DNA of 64,000 nt, from positions 65,100 to 129,099 of the forward strand of contig NZ_KI912266.1 of NCBI RefSeq assembly GCF_000235425.2, in the 5' to 3' direction. A program made the position numbers and the translations under genes. Within the stretch, counting starts at the first letter, position 1, and each line of letters begins with the position of its first letter. Below, piece after piece: positions 44,610 through 53,231 of the stretch. Source of the DNA: Pseudofrankia saprophytica. GTDB lineage: Bacteria > Actinomycetota > Actinomycetes > Frankiales > Frankiaceae. The notes below the pieces were generated by a model, which did no database searches, was not told the DNA's origin, and saw only the letters and a list, made by a program, of their open reading frames with translations.

Positions 44610-45107
44610 TCAGGGCTCCACTTGCTGCTGGCGCACGATGGTCTGGGCATCCGCCGCCGCGTGGACCGTGACCGGGCCGATGCCGAGGAAGCCGACGAGA
44701 GGCAGGTCGACGACCCGGCTGCCCTGGACCTCGACGGTGTCCTCGTCGAGGAGCGACCCGGTCAGTACGGTCGCCCCGCTGGGGTCGGCGCGGTCCTGGT
44801 AGTCGGCGACCGTCGTCAGCACGTCCGACAGCGGCAACCGGTCGAGCTGCCCAGTGGTCGTGTAGACGGCGTTCTCGTCGATCCGCTGCGCCGCGGCCAA
44901 GGCCGCCCCATCGGCCGCCGACGCGACCGAACGGCGGGCCAGGTACACCGCGGAGACGTCGGTTACCACGATGGCCAGCATCGCCGCGATCATCACGTAA
45001 CCCAGCGTCAGCATCATGATCGACCCGGCATCGGCCCGCCCACCCGAACGGCGCACCGATGGGCGAACTCGCATCCACGTGGACACAACGGCGCGAACCC
45101 CTGTCAC
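44610..45107 (-). CDS. TadE/G-like pilus-associated membrane protein
   Basis: A 165-residue protein. The short basic N-terminus and GGRADAGSIMMLTLGYVMIAAMLAIVV helix are typical of TadE/TadG minor pilins. ARRSVASAADGAALAAAQRID follows, the characteristic segment after the helix. In Mycobacterium tuberculosis the comparable Rv3654c sits at the end of the tad locus. Here it is ~6 kb away from the other tad genes, on the same strand. Confidence 0.78.
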   Translation of the reverse strand: MTGVRAVVSTWMRVRPSVRRSGGRADAGSIMMLTLGYVMIAAMLAIVVTDVSAVYLARRSVASAADGAALAAAQRIDENAVYTTTGQLDRLPLSDVLTTVADYQDRADPSGATVLTGSLLDEDTVEVQGSRVVDLPLVGFLGIGPVTVHAAADAQTIVRQQQVEP

Positions 45108-45557
45108 CCGTCCATTGTCACGTACGGCGCCCAGTCAGGGACAACCCGCCCAACCAACACGCCACATCCATCATCGAATCCGCGCCACACCTCCTCACGG
45201 CCAACGACCTCGCTACCGGTCAGCGCTGGTTACCGGTGCTTCCGACCGGTCGGGCGGCGTGGCCGTGCAGCGGCGCGGCCAGACGGCGGCGCGGCCCGTC
45301 AGCGGCGCGGCCCGTCAGCGGCGCGGCCTGACACCTCTGGCGGCGAGCACTCCGCGCGGGTCGACCTCCCACGAGGTCAGCTACTTGCCCAACCGACAAT
45401 GTCGCCGGTTCCCGTTCTTTGGACGCCAACAGCGATGTGGTTCTCTGGACGTAGGTTCAGGACTCGCCAGGAATCGGACACAGGCAGGCAAGCGCACGGG
45501 CGGCCGGCCCGGCGGTGCCGCCATCGGCCAGACGGCCAAGGCCGCCTCGCGGCCGGG
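45108..45557. repeat. Intergenic region with a 16-bp tandem array
   Basis: Four 16-base units starting GCGGCGCGGCC at 45270, 45286, 45302 and 45318; the middle two are identical. No gene seen; the region should hold both promoters of the divergent pair (TadG-like and the next gene). Confidence 0.75.
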
Positions 45558-46553
45558 ATGGGAGACACCGTGCGCAGGCGCGAGGCCGACACGCTACTGC
45601 GCTTCGTACGGGTGGCCCGCCCGGTGGCGGCGACGGCCGTCAGCGTGACCACCGCCGACGACGGGGAAGACGGCGGCCGGCGAGCCCAGGCTGACCGGAT
45701 CGTGCGGCACTGGCGCAACGAACTCGTTCCGCTGGCCGCGTTGCCCGGGGTCGGCGGCCGGTTCACGCAGCCGATCCGCGAGGTGCTCGCCGGCACCGTG
45801 CAGGGGCTGCTGGTTCTGTCGCTCGCGCAGCTGTGCGGCGTGACGGACGAGGGTGAGCAGGTCCGGCTCGTCGCCGCCCTGATGCTGCGCGAGGACCTGC
45901 CCGCCGGTTGGACACCGCCGGTGCCCGACCCGGCCCACAGCACTGTCGCCACCGACGACGCGGCCACCGCCACCGCCACCGACGACGCGGCCACCGCTGA
46001 GGTCGCTGACGTCACTGACGACGACGCCCGGTCTGACGGCGGCGGCGCGGGCGGTGGCGGCCCAGCCGCCGGCGGCGCCCTCGACGCCACCGAGGCCGCT
46101 CCGAGTCCCGAGGCGGCTACAGGCACGAGCGCGGACGCGGGCACGAGCGCGACCACAGGTACGAGCGCGGTCGCGGGCGGGACCGTGGACCCCCGGGACG
46201 CGGACGAGGAGTCGGCGACCTGGCGACTGGTCGCGCGGCAGATCCCAGTGGCCGTCTACCGCGCGGCTCGCGAGCTGTGGACGATCCACAGTCTCTCCGG
46301 CCAGCGCGCCGAGGGACGCCTATGGCATCGCGCGCTCGGCAACCTCCCCGCGGTCGGCGTCGTCGGTGCCACCCTCGGCGAACGCCACGCTCTCGCTGAC
46401 ATCGCGGCCGCCGCCTACATCGAGCTCGGCCTGACGGCCGTGGAGGCTCCGGGGCCGTCGGTGGCCGCGCGCGCGGCCACCGCCGCCAAGGGCGTCGCCG
46501 CCCAGCTCCCCGCCCTAGGGCGCGCCGTCAGGTCCCCGTTCCGCAAGCCGTAG
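45558..46553 (+). CDS. Hypothetical protein with a low-complexity Asp/Thr/Ala middle
   Basis: A 331-residue protein from ATG 45558 (GTG 45570 is an alternative). The N-terminal ~120 residues (VRHWRNELVPLAALPGVGG, IREVLAGTVQGLLVLSLAQLCGV) and C-terminal ~120 residues (VYRAARELWTIHSLSGQRAEGRLWHRALGNLPAVGVVGATLGERHALADIA) are ordered and probably helical. They are joined by ~90 residues of Thr-Asp-Ala and Gly-Thr-Ser repeats. I do not recognise a family. Confidence 0.65.
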   Translation: MGDTVRRREADTLLRFVRVARPVAATAVSVTTADDGEDGGRRAQADRIVRHWRNELVPLAALPGVGGRFTQPIREVLAGTVQGLLVLSLAQLCGVTDEGEQVRLVAALMLREDLPAGWTPPVPDPAHSTVATDDAATATATDDAATAEVADVTDDDARSDGGGAGGGGPAAGGALDATEAAPSPEAATGTSADAGTSATTGTSAVAGGTVDPRDADEESATWRLVARQIPVAVYRAARELWTIHSLSGQRAEGRLWHRALGNLPAVGVVGATLGERHALADIAAAAYIELGLTAVEAPGPSVAARAATAAKGVAAQLPALGRAVRSPFRKP

Positions 46554-46598
46554 GGGCCGCCCGAGGCCCCGGCGGGTCCCGCCGGGCGATGTCCCATC

Positions 46599-46643
46599 GC
46601 GCAGGTTCCCGCCGCGCAGGTTCCCGCCGCGCAGGTTCCCGCC
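46599..46643. repeat. 15-bp tandem array
   Basis: Three exact copies of GCGCAGGTTCCCGCC just after the stop of the hypothetical gene. It lies outside any supported gene, unlike the other 15-bp arrays. Confidence 0.8.
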
Positions 46644-46812
46644 ACGCTGGCTCGAGGCCGCCCGGCCAGATGCCCGCGCCGCACCGGGCACCCTGACCTC
46701 GAACACGTAAGGGCCCCGCACACGCAAGGGCCTCGAACACACTCTGCCTCGCCCGCGATGACCCCGCCACGCAAGGGCCCCGAAACGCGCGAGGACCCAA
46801 ACCCGCGAACCG

Positions 46813-46870
46813 TTCATGATCTGGCGGGATCCTCGGAGCCCCAGCTCCCAAAATCCCACCAGATCATGAA
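46813..46870. repeat. Dispersed palindromic element, copy B
   Basis: Arms 46813-46839 and 46844-46870, 27 bases with about four mismatches and a four-base loop. The outer TTCATGATCTGG core matches copy A. It sits 260 bp after the stop of the gene ending at 46553 and ~420 bp before rppA. Confidence 0.85.
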
Positions 46871-47288
46871 ACATGGCATCAGCAGCACCGACCCGTCACA
46901 TCGCAGGCACGCCGGAACCTGCATGGTCGCCCATCGCGGCGATCACCGAAAGGACGGTCCGGTCACAGCCAGCACAGATCGGCCACCGTCAGGACGGATC
47001 GGCCATCGCAAAAATGCGCCATTCACCGCCGCCAAACCTTCAACCGGACGCGCTCACGCGAATTATCTCTTCTCAATGCCGGGCGCACGTTCGATGTTGC
47101 GTGACGACGCGTGTTCGCATGCCGGTCAGGTGGCCGCCGTTTTGGGAGTCCAGGCTGGGGCAGGCTGTATTGGCTATTAGCTGGCCCGGTCGCCGAGCAA
47201 GCCGACCTCGCCGCGGGGTTCCGGGTCGTTAGTCCCGGGACGTTCGCCCCCGGGGACGACCGGGATAGCCGGAGGAGGCGCCCGTCGT
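46871..47288. other. Region upstream of rppA; no gene seen
   Basis: About 418 bases with two imperfect direct repeats (a GATCGGCCA..CGGACGG-type element near 46975-47010 repeated with variation) and an AT-richer patch near 47060-47100 that may contain the rppA promoter. The last bases include GGAGGAGG at 47269, the ribosome site for rppA. Confidence 0.45.
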
Positions 47289-48407
47289 ATGCCGATTCTC
47301 TGCCGTCCGGCCGTAATGGTGCCGGAACATACCATCACGATGGGCGAGACGCTGGACCTGGCGCGTCAGCTGCATGCAGACCATCCGAAACTAGATCTCG
47401 TTCTCCAGCTCATTGAGAACACCGGCGTGCATAAGCGCCACCTGGTGCGCCCGCTGGACCAGACACTGCGCCATCCCGGAGTCGAGGTACGCAACCTCGT
47501 CTACGAGGAGGAAGCCAGGCGGCGAGTACCGGAAGTCACGCTCGCCGCGCTCGCCGCGGCCGGGGACCTGGGCGCCCAGGACATCGACGCCATCATCTTC
47601 GTCTCCTGCACCGGTTTCCTCATGCCGTCGATGACGGCATGGATGATCAATAATCTGGGATTCCGGAACGACACCAGGCAGATTCCGATCGCCCAGCTCG
47701 GCTGCGCTGCGGGCGGCGCCGCGATCAACCGGGCGGCCGACTTCTGCAATGCCTACCCAGGGACGAACGTGCTCATCGTCGCCTGCGAGTTCTGTTCACT
47801 GCTCTACCAGCCGTCCGACAGCGACGTGGGCTCGCTCCTGTCCAATGGGCTGTTCGGCGACGCGGTGGCCGCCGCCGTCGTTCGTGGACGCGGCGGGTAC
47901 GGCGTGCGGCTCGAACGCAACGGCTCCTACCTCGTGCCGGATACGGAGCACTGGATCTCCTACGCGGTCAAGGCAACCGGTTTCCATTTCCGGCTGGACA
48001 AACGAGTCCCGACGACGATGGCGATGCTCGCGCCGGCGCTGCGCACACTCGCGGACAGCCACGGCTGGGATGCCGCCGCTCTCGACTTCTACATCATCCA
48101 CGCCGGCGGTCCCCGCATTCTGGACGATCTGAGCGACATCCTGGGAGTGGACACGGAGTCCTTTCGCTACAGTCGGGCGACCCTCACCGACTACGGCAAC
48201 ATCGCGAGCGCCGTAGTATTCGACGCTCTCCGCCGCATGTTCGAGGAAAACACGCTCGAACACGGCGCCGCCGGGGTGATCGCCGGTTTCGGTCCTGGCA
48301 TCACGGCCGAAAGCTGCGTCGGCACCTGGGCGGTCCCCACGGGTCAGCCTTCCCCCCAGCCGTCCCAGTCGCCCCGAATCGCGACCGCGGAGAGCGGGAT
48401 GTCATGA
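47289..48407 (+). CDS. rppA: Type III polyketide synthase, 1,3,6,8-tetrahydroxynaphthalene synthase (RppA)
   Basis: A 372-residue chalcone-synthase-fold enzyme. The catalytic triad is C139 (IAQLGCAAGGAAINR), H271 (FYIIHAGGPRILDD) and N304 (DYGNIASAVVFDALRR), one residue off the numbering in Streptomyces RppA. The start MPILCRPAVMVPEHTITM also matches RppA closely. The enzyme condenses five malonyl-CoA to tetrahydroxynaphthalene, which oxidises to flaviolin. Where Streptomyces RppA has a second Cys in CSLCYQ, this protein has Leu (CSLLYQ). Its stop overlaps the P450 start (ATGA), so they are coupled. Confidence 0.95.
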   Translation: MPILCRPAVMVPEHTITMGETLDLARQLHADHPKLDLVLQLIENTGVHKRHLVRPLDQTLRHPGVEVRNLVYEEEARRRVPEVTLAALAAAGDLGAQDIDAIIFVSCTGFLMPSMTAWMINNLGFRNDTRQIPIAQLGCAAGGAAINRAADFCNAYPGTNVLIVACEFCSLLYQPSDSDVGSLLSNGLFGDAVAAAVVRGRGGYGVRLERNGSYLVPDTEHWISYAVKATGFHFRLDKRVPTTMAMLAPALRTLADSHGWDAAALDFYIIHAGGPRILDDLSDILGVDTESFRYSRATLTDYGNIASAVVFDALRRMFEENTLEHGAAGVIAGFGPGITAESCVGTWAVPTGQPSPQPSQSPRIATAESGMS

Positions 48408-49663
48408 CGATCGAGACCAGGAGAGCGACGGGAGCCAGGCAAGGAACAGTCAGGCAGGAAACAGAGCGGCGGATCGTGCACTGCCCGTTCGACCATGCGA
48501 CCGCGCTGGAGTTCGACCCGTTGTTGCGGCGGCTGCGTGAGGAGGCGCCCATCGCGCGCATCACCATGCCCCACGGCCAGGGCTGGGCCTGGCTGGTGAC
48601 GCGGTACGACGACGTGCGTACCGTCGTGAGCGACCAGCGGTTCAGCCGCGCCGCCGGAATCGGCCGCGACCTTCCCAGGATGACGCCCGAGCCCATCGCT
48701 CAGACCGACGCGATCAACCTGATGGACCCGCCGGCGCACACGCGGTTGCGCCGGCTGGCCGCCCAGGCGTTCACCGCGACCCAGCTCGAACGCATGGCCC
48801 CGAGAATCCACGCGATCGTGGACCGGCTCGCTGACGGCCTGGCCGCCCATGGGACTCCCGCCGACTTCACCCGGCTGTTCGCGACCAGGCTGCCGCTCGC
48901 CGCCACCTGCGAGGTCTTCGCCATTCCCGAAGCCGACCGGCCACGGATCCGGCGGCTGGTGGTCGCGCTCATGTCCACCGACCGGGGGGCTCAGTCGACG
49001 CGGGACGCGAAGGCCAGCCTGCGCGCGTACTTCGTCGATCTCGCCGCCGGCCGCCGCGAGCGGCCGGGCGACGACCTGGTCAGCGCGCTCGCCATTGCTC
49101 GCGATGGTGGCGGCGGCGAGCCCCTAGGCCTCACCGAGCTGGCGATGCTGGCGATGACCCTCACGATCGCTGGCCATGACACGAGCACATACCAGCTCGG
49201 CAACATCCTCTACACGCTGCTCACCCACCCCGAGCAGCTGGCGCTGCTGAGGTCACGCCCCGATCTCCTGGAGCCGGCGCTGGAAGAGCTGCTGCGGTTC
49301 ATCCCGTTCCGTCAGGGCGTTGGCATCGCCCGGGTCGCCACCGAGGACGTAGAGCTCGGCGGCGTGACCATCCACGCGGGCGACGCCGTCCACGTCTCCT
49401 ACCTTGCCGCCAACCGCGACCCCCGGATGTTCCCGAACCCGGACGAGCTGGACCTCGAACGTCGGCACGGGCCGCACATGACCTTCGGCCACGGCATCCA
49501 CTACTGCGTCGGCGCCGGCCTCGCCCGGATGGAGCTGCGTATCGCCTTCGAAACCCTGCTCGCCCGCTTCCCGGACCTGCGCCTGGCGGTGCCCCCCGAC
49601 GAGATCCCCTGGCATACAGGTTCCATCTGGCGCTACCCCGAACAGCTCCCCATCGCGTGGTGA
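48404..49663 (+). CDS. CYP158-like cytochrome P450, flaviolin-coupling type
   Basis: A 419-residue P450. Helix I has AGHDTS at 256-261, ExxR E295/R298, and the heme loop FGHGIHYCVGAGLAR with C368. The DAVHVSYLAANRDPRMFPNPDELDLER segment is close to Streptomyces CYP158A2, and the gene is coupled to rppA exactly as in Streptomyces coelicolor, where CYP158A2 dimerises flaviolin to biflaviolin-type pigments. By analogy it should do so here; pigment identity is inference. No ferredoxin gene is adjacent. Confidence 0.93.
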   Translation: MTIETRRATGARQGTVRQETERRIVHCPFDHATALEFDPLLRRLREEAPIARITMPHGQGWAWLVTRYDDVRTVVSDQRFSRAAGIGRDLPRMTPEPIAQTDAINLMDPPAHTRLRRLAAQAFTATQLERMAPRIHAIVDRLADGLAAHGTPADFTRLFATRLPLAATCEVFAIPEADRPRIRRLVVALMSTDRGAQSTRDAKASLRAYFVDLAAGRRERPGDDLVSALAIARDGGGGEPLGLTELAMLAMTLTIAGHDTSTYQLGNILYTLLTHPEQLALLRSRPDLLEPALEELLRFIPFRQGVGIARVATEDVELGGVTIHAGDAVHVSYLAANRDPRMFPNPDELDLERRHGPHMTFGHGIHYCVGAGLARMELRIAFETLLARFPDLRLAVPPDEIPWHTGSIWRYPEQLPIAW

Positions 49664-50150
49664 TCCGGCGCGATCCGCTGAGTGGCGAAAGCCCAGCCTG
49701 GGCTGGATATCAGACCGGTCCGCTCGGCGCCGGTCGATGACGACCGCGCGCTGACGGTTCACCGCTTGAGCGGTCCGCCGCAGACCAGCGGCACCTCCCT
49801 TGATCTCAGCCCGCAATCCGGCTGCTGGCGGAGATCGGCTCGCCTTCCGCGTCGTCGTCGCGGCACGATGGCGAATAAAGGGCACAAAGAGCCTAAATGA
49901 GTGCCGATGGTCATCGACCGGGCCGGCGATCTGCAGTTTGCCCAGAATCTGGTACTTCGCGCACGTCCCCATGCTCGACGACCCGCTCCAGCCAAACCAA
50001 GCAAGACAGATCAATCGATGAACACACGGAACAACCGCGAACCTACGGACCAGCGCGCCAGAACGGTTGTAAATGACGAGTCACGACCTCCCGTCGGCTC
50101 GCCCTGCGGCCCCCCATACGCTGCCTGCCTCACCAACAGGGGGGTTGGAG
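49664..50150. other. Intergenic region; no gene seen
   Basis: About 487 bases. A short palindrome AGCCCAG-C-CTGGGCT (49690-49704) follows the P450 stop closely and may help termination. AT-richer patches lie near 49865-49905 and 50000-50070. Very short frames exist but have no support. Confidence 0.45.
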
Positions 50151-50723
50151 ATGACCTACGGGGGACCGTATCCGCCACAGCCGCAGCCACAGCGAAACTG
50201 GCGGCGAATCGCAAAGATCACAGCAGCCATCATGGGCGGACTGTTTCTGTTCTTCCTGATCCTCGGTCTCGTACTGCCGAAGTCGGACAAGAAGGCCACA
50301 GCCGCGGACATTCAGACGGCAACCCCGACGGCGACGTTCTCTACTGCCGAGCCGACGCCGTCAACACCAGCACCGGTTGCCACGCAGGTGGCTGCGACCA
50401 CACCAGCGGCGGGGCTCCTGGCACCGGCAACGACATCAGCCGCCGCGCCGGCGCAAAGGACGACCCAGCCGGCAGTACCCGCGGCCACGCAACCAGCACG
50501 TACCGAACCGGCACAGGCCGCTGCCCCGCCCCAGCAGCAGGCCCCGCCGCCCCAGCAGCAGGCCCCGCCACCTCAGCAGGCCCCCGCGCAACCCGCCAGC
50601 GTGTACTACGCGAACTGCTCCGAGGCTCGTGCCGCCGGCGCCGCACCCCTACATCGAGGCGATCCGGGATACCGGAGCGCTCTGGACCGGGATGACGACG
50701 GCGTGGCCTGCGAGACCAGCTGA
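50151..50723 (+). CDS. Excalibur-domain protein with a single membrane helix
   Basis: A 190-residue protein from ATG 50151; the frame is also open from 50073. One membrane helix near residues 20-42 (AAIMGGLFLFFLILGLVLP) is followed by a long Ala/Thr/Pro/Gln linker containing APPPQQQ-type repeats. It ends in an excalibur calcium-binding domain (YYANCSEARAAGAAPL..GYRSALDRDDDGVACE), with the DxDxDG loop and two Cys. The domain should face the outside of the cell. Function beyond Ca2+ binding unknown. Confidence 0.82.
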   Translation: MTYGGPYPPQPQPQRNWRRIAKITAAIMGGLFLFFLILGLVLPKSDKKATAADIQTATPTATFSTAEPTPSTPAPVATQVAATTPAAGLLAPATTSAAAPAQRTTQPAVPAATQPARTEPAQAAAPPQQQAPPPQQQAPPPQQAPAQPASVYYANCSEARAAGAAPLHRGDPGYRSALDRDDDGVACETS

Positions 50724-50975
50724 GCGGACATAGCAGCTAAAGCGGACATGGCAGCTAAGCGCGCATGACCGCTAAGCGCACATGGCAGAACGGCCCCGGC
50801 ATCGGTCGGGGCCATTCTGTACCCGGGGCTGGCGCCGAGAGGGGTCCGACCCATACCGCCCGATAACGGGCACATATGGAACCGGTACAACCCCATCGGG
50901 GTCCGGGCCGGGCTGGACCAGCCGCACGGGAGCGATGAAAAGTCGCCGACGACCGGCAACGCGCGAGGCCCACGG

Positions 50976-51056
50976 TGATCTGGTGGGATTTTCGGAGTTC
51001 CGACTCCGAAAATCCCACCAGATCATGAACCAGACCATGATCTGGTGAGGTTTTTG
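50976..51056. repeat. Dispersed palindromic element, copy C, with an extra half-copy
   Basis: Arms 50976-50998 and 51003-51025 are 23-base perfect reverse complements (TGATCTGGTGGGATTTTCGG outward) with a four-base loop. A separate direct half-copy TGATCTGGTGAGGTTTTTGG follows from about 51037. It sits between the convergent excalibur and TadE-like genes, where it could serve as a bidirectional terminator, but the sequence identity with copies A and B points to a repeat family. Confidence 0.88.
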
Positions 51057-51090
51057 GCACCGGCCGACCAGAGGTCGCGCCGTTCTCCCG

Positions 51091-52011
51091 CTAGGGCTCG
51101 GTGTCGGTGCCGGACCGGTCCGCGCGGTACTGGTCGATGACGACGGTGAACGCTCCGTTGAGCGTGACGTCGGCGAGGCCGGAGCCGAGGACGCTGACTC
51201 CGGGGAGTGGGGCGACGGTGCGGACGCAGACGACGAAGACTGCGCCCGGTTGCAGGGTCTCGGCACCGTCGCCGGGGTCGGACGCCCCGCAGTTGGCGCC
51301 CTGAGGCGCGAACCGAAGCTCGGGAGCGGTGTCGATTCCCTGGTCCTGAAAGGCGAGCTGGGCGGCGAGCCGTGCGCGGGTCAGGCCCTCTTCCTCGTTG
51401 GCGGCCGTCGAGTAGGCCCGGCCCGCCTCCCTCGCCGCCTGCGTGACCGCGAACGCCGAACGCTGCACGGAGAACAGCGCGAGGAAGAAGTAGACGAACG
51501 GGATCAGCAGCACCACCGAGAGCCCGACGAACTCGATCATCGCCGAACCGGCGTCCGGCCGCCGTGCCCGCTCGTCGCGCCCATCCCGGGCACCACGACC
51601 CGCCAGGCCAACCGGACGCGGACGCGTGCGGAGAGCCAAATCCGCCCGCCACCGGCGGAATCTCTCTGCGCCGGGCTTCCGCGCCTCGACAGGGCGCGCC
51701 GTCGCCACAGGCGCTACCACCGGCGACAAAGCCCGCGCCGACGCCCCCGTGCCGTCCACGGCGACGTTCACCCAGCCCGCGCCTCGAAGATCGCCAGGAC
51801 TGTATCCGGATCCGAACTCCGAGCCCTCGCTGGTTCGGATCCGGGTACAGATCCGCTGATCAAGTTCACGGCGCGGCGGCGTGGCCGGGCCGACCTTGGC
51901 TGAAGCGGCACCAGGCGGCGCATGCGACGACGACGGGGATGACGACGGGGACGACGGGGATGGTGTCCGCGGGAGAGCGGCCGGCCTCTGCGGATCCGGC
52001 GTCGTCGTCAT
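51091..52011 (-). CDS. TadE-like minor pilin with a long N-terminal extension
   Basis: A 306-residue protein. The TadE part is at the C-terminal half: RPDAGSAMIEFVGLSVVLLIPFVYFFLALF helix, then AVTQAAREAGRAY. The ~155 residues before it are hydrophilic, Ser/Pro/Arg-rich, an odd extension for TadE. The start is supported by AAGGAG five bases before ATG 52011 and by a 4-base (ATGA) overlap with the upstream TadE gene, so the extension seems to be genuinely translated. A near-perfect 18-bp palindrome lies inside it (51800-51850). Confidence 0.78.
   Translation of the reverse strand: MTTTPDPQRPAALPRTPSPSSPSSSPSSSHAPPGAASAKVGPATPPRRELDQRICTRIRTSEGSEFGSGYSPGDLRGAGWVNVAVDGTGASARALSPVVAPVATARPVEARKPGAERFRRWRADLALRTRPRPVGLAGRGARDGRDERARRPDAGSAMIEFVGLSVVLLIPFVYFFLALFSVQRSAFAVTQAAREAGRAYSTAANEEEGLTRARLAAQLAFQDQGIDTAPELRFAPQGANCGASDPGDGAETLQPGAVFVVCVRTVAPLPGVSVLGSGLADVTLNGAFTVVIDQYRADRSGTDTEP
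51800..51850. repeat. Palindrome inside the TadE-like coding region
   Basis: Left arm 51800-51817 (CTGTATCCGGATCCGAAC) and right arm 51833-51850 pair with one mismatch (a G-U pair in RNA) across a 15-base spacer. It falls in the unusual N-terminal extension; translated it contributes a TRIRTSEGSEFGSG-type segment. It may be a small inserted repeat tolerated in frame, similar in idea to palindromic elements in other genomes. Confidence 0.75.
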
Positions 52012-52706
52012 GGGGTCTCCTTCACCGCGTGGCCGGTGACGTGCACGGTCACGCCGCCCCCGAACGGGAGCAGGCTGAGGGGAACGCGGACCTCGCAGGT
52101 CACCTGGACCAGCGGCACGTCGCCCGGACCGTCGATCTGGGCGCCCGTGCAGGCCGTGTCGGACCGGCCTGGGATGGACTCGGCGATCAGTCGCTGCGCG
52201 TAGGGGCCACCGTCGGCCGGGTCGACGCCGAGGTTCGCGCCGTGCCGCGCGCCCTCCGCGGCGTTCGCGGCGAGGGTGTTGCGGACGTGCAGCACCAGGC
52301 CGACCTGGATGATCCCCAGGAAGAGGAACAGCAGCAGGGTGCTGACCAGCACGAATTCCACGATCGCCGACCCGGCGTCGGCCCGGCGCGGACCAGCCTG
52401 GCGCACGCCGACCCGATGCACGCCGACCTGACACGCACCGGCCCGACACGCACCGGCTCGGCGCACGCCGACCCGACACGGTCCAGCCGAGCCCGCGTCG
52501 GCCCGGTACCGGCCGTGGGCCGGGTGTCGGCCGTGGGCCGGGTGTCGGGCCGACCGGCCCGGAGTTCGGGGCTGTCGCGCCTCGTGATCTCCATCGGCCC
52601 CCGCCGGCTGGCCGTCGCGGACCCGGGCGGGAGCCCGGACCACGGCGGCCAGCCGGCGCCGGCGCGGGGACTCAGCCGCCCGCACCGCCGCCTCCGCCGT
52701 CGCCAC
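52008..52706 (-). CDS. TadE-like minor pilin
   Basis: A TadE-type protein: the RRADAGSAIVEFVLVSTLLLFLFLGIIQ helix, then RNTLAANAAEGARHGANLG. The open frame begins at GTG 52706 and gives 232 residues, but the first ~100 are Ala/Gly/Arg-rich and derive partly from tandem repeats (GVHRVGV-type near 52400-52500). An internal GTG at 52421 would give a normal 137-residue TadE. The end overlaps the following TadE gene by 4 bases. It likely assists Tad pilus assembly. Confidence 0.72.
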   Translation of the reverse strand: MATAEAAVRAAESPRRRRLAAVVRAPARVRDGQPAGADGDHEARQPRTPGRSARHPAHGRHPAHGRYRADAGSAGPCRVGVRRAGACRAGACQVGVHRVGVRQAGPRRADAGSAIVEFVLVSTLLLFLFLGIIQVGLVLHVRNTLAANAAEGARHGANLGVDPADGGPYAQRLIAESIPGRSDTACTGAQIDGPGDVPLVQVTCEVRVPLSLLPFGGGVTVHVTGHAVKETP

Positions 52707-52923
52707 CGATGCCGGTGACCTTGCTGATCGCGGCGGTGAACATGTCCTGCAGTGCCGGAGTGGCGATGGTGGCGATCGCGACCACCAAAGCGGCGGTCAT
52801 CACCGTCACCATCACCCAGCCCGGCACGTCGCCGCGATCCCCGCCACGGTGGGCCGCGGCCGGGTGCCGCCGTTCCCACCAAGCGAAGTAGCCGACGACC
52901 AACGTCGTCGCCATCCGTGCCAT
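52672..52923 (-). CDS. Small membrane protein of the Tad locus
   Basis: An 83-residue protein with one helix (WVMVTVMTAALVVAIATIATPALQDM) and a Gly-rich tail. Its place between tadC and tadE genes corresponds to the DUF4244/Flp-like pilin gene Rv3656c of M. tuberculosis. The usual pilin motif (a glycine before a hydrophobic stretch with a TVEY-type sequence) is not obvious, so it could be the pilin, or a relative that is not processed. Confidence 0.65.
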   Translation of the reverse strand: MARMATTLVVGYFAWWERRHPAAAHRGGDRGDVPGWVMVTVMTAALVVAIATIATPALQDMFTAAISKVTGIGGDGGGGGAGG

Positions 52924-53231
52924 CTCGTCCTCCCAGTCCGGCTGACCGGCGACACGCGACGATGGCGAAGCCTCGCGCGGCCGCGGGCCTGCCTATTCGC
53001 AGCAGAACCCCTGGCCCCCTCGACCCCCTCTAACCGCTGACCCCCCACTCACGGAGCGACCCCTCAGACGCTCCGCGACCCGGCCGCCGCCGCGCACTGG
53101 CGGCGACCCACGCGCCTCATCGCGCGAGACTCACGGGTGTCACCACACCCGATGCCATGACCGGACCTCCGACGGCGCCAGGCTGTGCCCTGATCGCCGC
53201 GAGGAAGGCACCTCGGCCGGATACCAGCGCG
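52924..53231. other. Intergenic gap inside the Tad locus with two hairpins
   Basis: About 308 bases separate tadC from the small membrane-protein gene. CGGAGCG/CGCTCCG (53052-53075) and GGGTGT/ACACCC (53135-53150) form hairpins. They could end or attenuate tadABC transcription before the pilin/TadE part; a promoter for the downstream genes may also be here. No gene seen. Confidence 0.5.
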
